A stretch of DNA of 64,000 nucleotides from Scolanthus callimorphus (taxonomy: Eukaryota; Cnidaria; Anthozoa; Actiniaria; Edwardsiidae). The DNA lies in assembly GCA_033964015.1 (NCBI GenBank), contig CM066918.1, forward strand, positions 31,720,595-31,784,594. The letters are read 5' to 3'. Position 1 is the stretch's first letter. Every line of letters starts with the position of its first letter. Position numbers and translations under genes: made by a program. This document shows positions 57,401-64,000 of the stretch, one piece after another. The notes beneath the pieces were generated by a model, which was not told the DNA's origin, made no database searches, and worked only from the letters and a program-made list of their open reading frames with translations.

Positions 57401-60400
57401 GATGGTATGTCTTAAAAGATGTTTTTTGTTCCATGTATTGTAGCTAGTTTCTTCATAGAAGCCAATGTCAGGGCTCAATCTTAATGGTGGTCAACTAGCC
57501 AAATACTAGTAGAATTTTCACTTTGGCTAGTTGATTTTGGCTCTTCATTATCCATTGATTTTGGCTCTTTAGTATTTTGGCTACTGGATTTTTGTCAAGG
57601 AAGTAAAAAATATGGTAGAAACTATAGTAGAAAATATATTATGGCTATGTGAATCTTGGTCATTTACTCGCTACTTGACTACTGTACTATGATCGATCCC
57701 TGAATGTGTAGGAAAATTTATATTATTTTACAGACCCAACTAAGACTGCAAAGAGAGGGCTGTTTAGTCAAAACAGTGGACGCAGAAATAAATTTGCTGC
57801 AGGTAAAAAAATAAAATCCATTGAAGTGGAAAGCATGATTTCCAACGACATAAGAATGGGCAAAATGACAACTTTCAATTCTTCATAATGCGAAAGCATT
57901 ATTTTTCGTTGTTTTTTAATGTTTGTGCAAATGTGCCTTGTGCGACTACTGTACCCGAAGAAATTTGCAAAGGAGTCATGCATCATACATGTATTATTTC
58001 ATAATACACCAAAATTTCAAATTTCCCCTTTTTTTTTGTTGAGGGAGTGGTGGCATGAGTTATTTTTTCCTGCAATGGCAGTTTCCAGTTACTGAAGTGA
58101 TCAAATGCTGTTGTGTTTTACCAGTGTCACAAAGAAGTACTCCCTCAAGTGTATTACCTGTGGCTGAGGAAATGCCAATACCAAGAGGTACTGCATCTTC
58201 TTCAAAGGCTAAATTGCATTTTCTAGAAGTTCAGTTCAGTTCCTCCAGAATTTCTGATTTCTTTTTTTTTCAGAGTTGGGGGGGGGGATAGAAGTTATGT
58301 TTTCCCTGCAATTGCAGTTTCCAGTTACTGAAGCAAACAAATGCTGTTGTGTTTCACCAGGGTCCCAAAGAGGTACTCCATCAAGTGGATCACCTGTGGT
58401 CGACATGCCAATACCAAGAGGTACTACATCTTCTTCAAAGGTTTTGCATTGTCTAAAAGTTTAGTAACACGATTCTTAAAACGCAGCCTTATTTGTAAGA
58501 TGTGCAAGACCTATAGATAAACTTGGATGAATTTCTTAGGATCCCAAATTATCTCTGTAGCAATACATGTAAATAAGTTCTCCAAGTCAAATTTCATGGG
58601 GTGAGATAAAGATGATGGAAATTGGGCCTATAGCTCACAAGCAGACTTCCCTGCACGACGACGAGCAAGCTACAGTAGGTTCCTCTCTGTCGGTCTTTTA
58701 GAGAGGAGTTATTTTTTCCCTGCTGTTGCAGTTTTCATTAAAAATAATGTTGTTTTTGCAGGGCCCCAAACAAGTACTCCCTCAAGTCATTCATTCTTGG
58801 TGGATGATAATATGCCCCTTCCAAGAGGTACTTCATCTTCTTCACAGGTTTTACATTTTCTAGAAGTAATTTAGTTTCATGATTCTTGACATAGCCCTTG
58901 GAAAAAAGCATTTTACACCAGGAAAAATCAAGCCTGCTAATGTTCAACTCCTCCAGAATTTCTGATTTCCTTTTGGGGTGGGGGGTTTGGGTGGTGGGGT
59001 GGGAGTGGAATAGGAGTTATTTTTTCCCTGCAGTTGAAGTTTCCAGTAACTGAGACGTTCAAATACTAATGTGTTTTTGCAGGGCCCCAAACAAGTACTC
59101 CCTCAAGTCGTTCGTTCTTGGTGGATGATAATATGCCCCTACCAAGAGGTACTTCATCTTCTTCACAGGTTTTACATTTTCTAGAAGTAATTTAGTTTCA
59201 TGATTCTTGACATAGCCCTTGGAAAAAAGCATTTTACACCAGGAAAAATCAAGCCTGCTAATGTTCGACTCCTCCAGAATTTCTGATTTCCTTTTGGGGT
59301 GGGGGTTTGGGTGGTGGGGTGGGAGTGGAATAGGAGTTATTTTTTCCCTGCAGTTGCAGTTTCCAGTGACTGAGACGTTCATGTACTGTTGTGTTTTTGC
59401 AGGGCCCCAAGCAAGTAATCACTCAAGTCGTTCGTTCTTGGTGGATGATAATATGCCCCTACCAAGAGGTACTTTATCTTCTTCACAGGTTTTACATTTT
59501 CTAGAAGTAATTTAGTTTCATGATTCTTGACATAGCCTTTTGAAAATAGCATTTTACACCAGGAAATATCAAGCCTGCTAATGTTCGACTCCTCCAGAAT
59601 TTCTGATTTCCTTTTGGGGTGGGGGGTTTGGGTGGTGGGGTGGGAGTGGAATAGGAGTTATTTTTTCCCTGCAGTTGCAGTTTCCAGTGACTGAGACGTT
59701 CATAATACTGTTGTGTTTTTGCAGGGCCCCAAGCAAGTAATCACTCAAGTCGTTCGTTCTTGGTGGATGATAATATGCCCCTACCAAGAGGTACTTTATC
59801 TTCTTCACAGGTTTTACATTTTCTAGAAGTAATTTAGTTTCATGATTCTTGACATAGCCCTTGGAAAAAAGCATTTTACACCAGGAAAAATCAAGCCTGC
59901 TAATGTTCGACTCCTCCAGAATTTCTGATTTCCTTTTGGGGTGGGGGGTTTGGGTGGTGGGGTGGGAGTGGAATAGGAGTTATTTTTTCCCTGCAGTTGC
60001 AGTTTCCAGTAACTGAGACGTTCATGTACTGTTGTGTTTTTGCAGGGCCCCAAGCAAGTAATCACTCAAGTCGTTCGTTCTTGGTGGATGATAATATGCC
60101 CCTACCAAGAGGTACTTTATCTTCTTCACAGGTTTTACATTTTCTAGAAGTAATTTAGTTTCATGATTCTTGACATAGCCTTTTGAAAATAGCATTTTAC
60201 ACCAGGAAATATCAAGCCTGCTAATGTTCGACTCCTCCAGAATTTCTGATTTCCTTTTGGGGTGGGGGGTTTGGGTGGTGGGGTGGGAGTGGAATAGGAG
60301 TTATTTTTTCCCTGCAGTTGCAGTTTCCAGTAACTGAGACGTTCATGTACTGTTGTGTTTTTGCAGGGCCCCAAGCAAGTAATCACTCAAGTCGTTCGTT

Positions 60401-62928
60401 CTTGGTGGATGATAATATGCCCCTACCAAGAGGTACTTTATCTTCTTCACAGGTTTTACATTTTCTAGAAGTAATTTAGTTTCATGATTCTTGACATAGC
60501 CTTTGGAAAATAGCATTTTACACCAGGAAATATCAAGCCTGCTAATGTTCGACTCCTCCAGAATTTCTGATTTCCTTTTGGGGTGGGGGGTTTGGGTGGT
60601 GGGGTGGGAGTGGAATAGGAGTTATTTTTTCCCTGCAGTTGCAGTTTCCAGTGACTGAGATGTTCATAATACTGTTGTGTTTTTGCAGGGCCCCAAGCAA
60701 GTAATCACTCAAGTCGTTCGTTCTTGGTGAATGATAATATGCCCCTACCAAGAGGTACTTTATCTTCTTCACAGGTTTTACATTTTCTAGAAGTAATTTA
60801 GTTTCATGATTCTTTACATAGCCTTTGGAAAAAAGCATTTTACACCAGGAAAAATCAAGCCTGCTAATGTTCGACTCCTCCAGAATTTCTGATTTCCTTT
60901 TGGGGTGGGGGGTTTGGGTGGTGGGGTGGGAGTGGAATAGGAGTTATTTTTTCCCTGCAGTTGCAGTTTCCAGTGACTGAGACGTTCATAATACTGTTGT
61001 GTTTTTGCAGGGCCCCAAGCAAGTAATCACTCAAGTCGTTCGTTCTTGGTGGATGATAATATGCCCCTACCAAGAGGTACTTCATCTCTTCACAGGTTTT
61101 ACATTTTCTAGAAGTAATTTAGTTTCATGATTCTTGACATAGCCTTTGGAAAAAAGCATTTTACACCAGGAAAAATCACGCCTGTTAAAGCTTGATTCCT
61201 TGGAGGGGGTGGGATATGAGTTATTGTCTCCCTGCAATTGCAGTTTCCAGTTACTGAGACGATCAAATACTGTTGTGTTTTACCAGGTCCTCAAAGCAGT
61301 ACTGCCTCAAGTAGATTGCCTATGGCTGAAGAGATGCCCCTACCAAGAGGTACAGTACTGCATCTTCTAATAATTTAGTAACATGATTCTTGCCTGCAAA
61401 ATATCATTTTACTACAGAGTAAACATGTTACCTATTAGGGGCTTTAAGCTGCGATGACGGCAACAGGAACGTCTCACTAAACTTTGTCTACTCGTTTGTT
61501 CAAATACTGTATCTCAATATTCATCAATAGTTTGGAATTTTCCTTTTCATTCTAACCTTGATAACAGCAAAATCGCATCCATTCTCAAACATACAGTATC
61601 AAACGAAGACAGAACAAAATCACCAACAATGTTCCCGTTCTCACCAGAGCGTAAAACAAGGCAGTTTCACTTTCCAGTTTAGGAGAAAAACAGTTGAAAT
61701 GTGTTTGACTTTATGGATTTCCCCGTGTGAGCATAATACTCTGTATTTAAGTGTATCGTTATTTTCCATTGCCGTTCTTGTTGCTCTGTGTTCTCAACAG
61801 AACAAAAGGGCTCTCTGTATTACATACTGTTTTTTTTTTCAGATGCTGCTCTTATTGAAAGGGACAGTGAAGAGGATTTAGGTAACTAATAGAAGTTCGA
61901 GCAATTTTGTAAACAAGCAGTCAAAAAATAAAGTTACAGACAGAAATGTATAAGATCTATTGAAGAGATTTTAGTCTTTTGGAAGGGGAGAATAATATAG
62001 GAAATACTCGCCATTAGGACACAAAGAAAACATGTTACATTTTATATTACCCTAAAAAATGATTTTGAAATTTGCTGAGGAAAAATGGTTGAAAAATTCG
62101 GCTCCAACATTGATACCACTTGATTCCCTATAGGTTCTGAACAGTCGTTGGAATTTGTTTTCAGGTTTTCCATCAACATTTCTTTGCGGCCAAAACACAA
62201 GTGACTTACATGGAAACCTTACAAAAGAAACTAAAATCTAGTCAATGGAGTCAATGAATCTAGTCTGATTTTTGACTGCTCATTGCTTGAAGGTTTAAAA
62301 TAACTTGTCTTAATATTGTGTGATGGATGTTCAGGGCTAGCAGCTATGACCCATTGTTTGCAAAATGCTCATGAATTGAAAGTTCCCCTGGGTATAGGCC
62401 GTTATCACGCAATATTGATTAATAATATTTAATAGATATCAGAAAATGAAATCCATTATTTAATTCTACACATCCATATTAGTAAAACTGCAAAGTTTGG
62501 TGAATAGTGCTTGAAAACTGGCTGAGATATGAATTACAAAGACATTTCTTTACAAAGAAATGTATGGCCTCGACTTGACGTTTTTGCCCATACATTTCTT
62601 TGTAAGAATACGAAGTTTTGAAAATTCATATCTCAGGCAGTTTTCAAGTAATTATTTTGAAACTTTGCAGTTTTACTAATACGGATGTGTAGAATTGGAA
62701 ACTGAATTCATTTTCTGATAACTATTAAATATTATTAATCAATTTTGCGTGATAACGGCCTATTCTCAAAGGTGATGAAACCTTCATGATTAGAATACCT
62801 TTATTCATTACACTTTGTTTTGACATTTTATTCAGATCTGACATGTGACTGTGCAAGAAGTCGGAGACTTCGGGATGATGTTATCGCCCTCCATAGGCGA
62901 GTGGCAGAGCTGGAAAGTCAGCTGAGAG
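54401..62928 (+). CDS. Plus-strand gene: Tudor-like segment, repeat-exon array, coiled coil
   Basis: Exons: 54401-54446, 55988-56153 (donor TAG|GTGATG preferred for phase), 57055-57404, 57734-57802, repeat exons 58125-58187, 58361-58420, 58762-58827, 59083-59148, 59403-59468, 59725-59790, 60046-60111, 60367-60432, 60689-60754, 61011-61076, 61287-61349, then 61843-61881 and 62836-62928. From exon 4 on all exons are phase 1 at both ends. Start MGRKTKAPPRYTDED; exon 2 ends CALWQGDGKWYRATIIEV, a Tudor/chromo-barrel-like pattern; exon 3 is Lys-rich with a nuclear-localisation look and an acidic end (SSDEAVDSDEDYQ). The last visible exon encodes a coiled coil (LRDDVIALHRRVAELE). The 3' end lies outside or near 63,207-63,320, where G|GGGGT could start a short last exon. 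The architecture recalls cnidarian BEN-domain proteins, but no BEN domain is seen here. Confidence 0.75.
55130..55430. mobile_element. Inverted-repeat element with TAGACC words
   Basis: AACAATTAGACCTCAAGGCC is mirrored by GAGGTCTAAATTGTT, and AATAGACCATGAGGCCGAAG by a neighbouring complement. A second pair, ACCAACTAGTTGGT and CATTAGTTGGTTTATACTAA, extends to 55,430. It is a MITE-like block in intron 1. Confidence 0.65.
56480..56793. mobile_element. MITE with ATGAAATACCAAAT ends
   Basis: CAATGAAATACCAAAT and TTGAGTTAAGCTTAAAAA on the left are mirrored by TTTTTAAGCTTAACTCAA and GGTATTTCATTGATG on the right. The centre has several TTCACATGTGAA words. It is within intron 2. Confidence 0.7.
56797..56945. 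mobile_element. Hairpin MITE, ATTACATGGCCGCGC family, copy 2
   Basis: ATTACATGACCGC and GGAGATACGAATTTTATCTT are mirrored by AAGATAAAATTCGTATCTCC and GCGCGGCCATGTAAT. The loop region also self-pairs (TTATCTCACTCGT against ACTCGTGAGATAA). Confidence 0.8.
58690..61150 (+). repeat. Tandem array of ~321-bp intron-exon units
   Basis: Eight consecutive units, each with a 66-nt exon, begin their exons at 58762, 59083, 59403, 59725, 60046, 60367, 60689 and 61011 (spacing 320-322). Acceptor TTTTTGCAG, donor AGAG|GTACTT and intron text are nearly identical. Seven carry the motif GGGGTGGGGGGTTTGGG in the intron. The exons each encode a 22-residue repeat starting GPQ and ending with SFLVDDNMPLPR. Confidence 0.93.
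62394..62763. mobile_element. 370-bp palindromic MITE in intron 16
   Basis: ATAGGCCGTTATCACGCAA on the left is mirrored by TTGCGTGATAACGGCCTAT on the right. The arms continue through ACTGCAAAGTTT and TGAGATATGAATT to the central CATTTCTTTACAAAGAAATG. This is nearly full-length symmetry. Confidence 0.85.
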
Positions 62929-63464
62929 GTACACACTTGCTACAATTACATACAAACAAACGTGGCAACAACATTGTTCCCAGGGTCTTTTGTGTTATTT
63001 TCAGGATGGCAGGTCATTCAGCCTGGCGAAGGCTTGGGCATTTACACAGGGAGTCCCCTAAGAGAAACAGTTATAAGCCGATGTCTGGCGGACACCATAA
63101 AGATGATGCAAATCTAGTCATTAAGATAAATTCTAGCTCCGATTTCTGCCCTTTCTTCCCAGCTGTCTGTCTGCCATATCGGATTTTGACTGTTTTTCTT
63201 AATTAGTTGGTCTCCCTGTGGAAAGGAAAAGCCAGGGGGTCTTCTTCCAAGTGACCCACCATCAGCAGGTGGGAAATTTGTAAAGAGTATGCGCTCGTCA
63301 AAGTGAGGCCAGGGTTGTGAGCTAGTGCTAGCGTCGAAAACTTCACATTCCTTACAAAGTTTCGTACAGGCAGGTTAATTAGTTCTTTGTGTTATTGCAT
63401 CTTTATGGATTGTTGCGGTCAATAACAAAAGAAGTTTTGTATGATTGAACATCCAGAAGTAACA
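62929..63464 (+). other. Downstream stretch with a possible last exon
   Basis: A splice-consistent phase-1 reading could begin after GCCAG near 63,233 and encode LLPSDPPSAGGKFVKSMRSS to a TGA near 63,306, but the acceptor has a poor pyrimidine tract. An alternative acceptor (AATTAG, 63,206) gives a short exon with a donor at CAG|GTGGGA. Neither is secure. Confidence 0.3.
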
Positions 63465-63972
63465 ATTTCATGTTGAGTGAACGAATAGATGGCCCTCAAA
63501 ATATACCAAGATGATTTTTTTCAGCCGATGAAACTTGTAAAAATAGGTCAGTTTAAATGCAAGAATGAAACTGAGAAAATTTGGTTCTGGTGCAAAAGCT
63601 AGAGTTTTGTATTTTTACACGCTGCCTCTATCTGAACAAATTAACAACAAAATCATAATAATCCATACGCCTGATCACCCCGAGGGCTCGAACACATAGA
63701 AACAGATACCTTTAACATATACAAATATCCAGGGCGATCATGGTTCTTAAGTTTGATACTTAGATCTTTAAATTGTATTCTTCCTACATGTAGTTCCCGG
63801 CAGATGTTGCGTATAAAAATGAACATATAAGAGAAAGCTTATGCACCAGAACCAAACTTTCTCTGGTTCATTCGTGCATTTAAACCGACCTATTTTTGAA
63901 GTTTCATCGGCTGGGAAAATCATCTTGGTATATTTTGAGGCCGTTTATATGTACCTTCACTCGACATGAAAT
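63465..63972. mobile_element. 508-bp MITE with ~120-bp inverted ends
   Basis: ATTTCATGTTGAGTGAA and CCTCAAAATATACCAAGATG with CAGCCGATGAAACTT on the left are mirrored on the right (CATCTTGGTATATTTTGAGG, TTCACTCGACATGAAAT). The centre is unrelated. It lies at the right edge of the window. Confidence 0.8.
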
Positions 63973-64000
63973 CTCGCTGATGTTCTATCTCGACCACAAC

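Noticed and set aside
59059..61085. Minus-strand frames of 70-107 codons repeated eight times
   Set aside because: They are antisense shadows of the intron-exon array and include intron G-tracts; splice signals support the plus strand.

Overview
The window is animal nuclear DNA: genes have spliced exons with GT-AG introns, tRNA-derived SINEs and many palindromic MITEs are present, and there are no bacterial-style operons outside one viral-like transposon. The mix of a Polinton/Maverick, multi-copy intron-bearing transposase-like genes and a RAG1-N-terminal-like zinc-motif gene fits a marine invertebrate, most likely an anthozoan cnidarian. That assignment is inference.

Layout. (1) About 0.6-17.0 kb, minus strand: a decayed multi-exon gene with a SAM-like exon and a cysteine-rich exon resembling the RAG1 N-terminal zinc region. 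Its introns and flanks carry MITEs and a 1.7 kb head-to-head repeat array (15.1-16.8 kb). (2) 17,288-41,055: a 23.8 kb Polinton with ~0.4 kb terminal inverted repeats beginning AGTAGTAG and a perfect 6-bp target duplication (CGCAGG). It carries protein-primed DNA polymerase B (+), integrase (-), a truncated major capsid protein (+), a BRO-N/PD-(D/E)XK nuclease/zinc-finger gene (+), a coiled-coil and membrane gene (+), a capsid-like gene (+), a membrane protein (+), a late structural-type gene (+) and a small minus-strand gene. Almost all contain frameshifts or stops. Two long-TIR elements with TTAA target duplications (4.9 and 4.2 kb) sit inside the coiled-coil gene; one of them holds a SINE with its own target duplication. 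(3) 41.1-45.0 kb: remnant of a plus-strand gene start, a 116-bp tandem array between 156-bp direct repeats, and another SINE. (4) 45.0-54.1 kb, minus strand: an 11-exon CACTA/EnSpm-like transposase gene whose splice phases all agree, spoiled only by one extra T in exon 8. (5) 54.4-62.9 kb and probably beyond, plus strand: a divergently transcribed gene with a Tudor-like segment, a lysine-rich segment, an array of eleven 60-66-nt phase-1 repeat exons (eight in near-identical ~321-bp tandem genomic units), and a coiled-coil exon.

How the parts relate. Two divergent gene pairs appear. The pair at 54.1/54.4 kb has start codons 325 bp apart. The pair at 17.0/41.1 kb would have been about 320 bp apart before the Polinton landed between them. 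The Polinton lacks a recognisable packaging ATPase and maturation protease, and its polymerase and integrase are broken, so it is a dead copy serving as a landing site for later elements.
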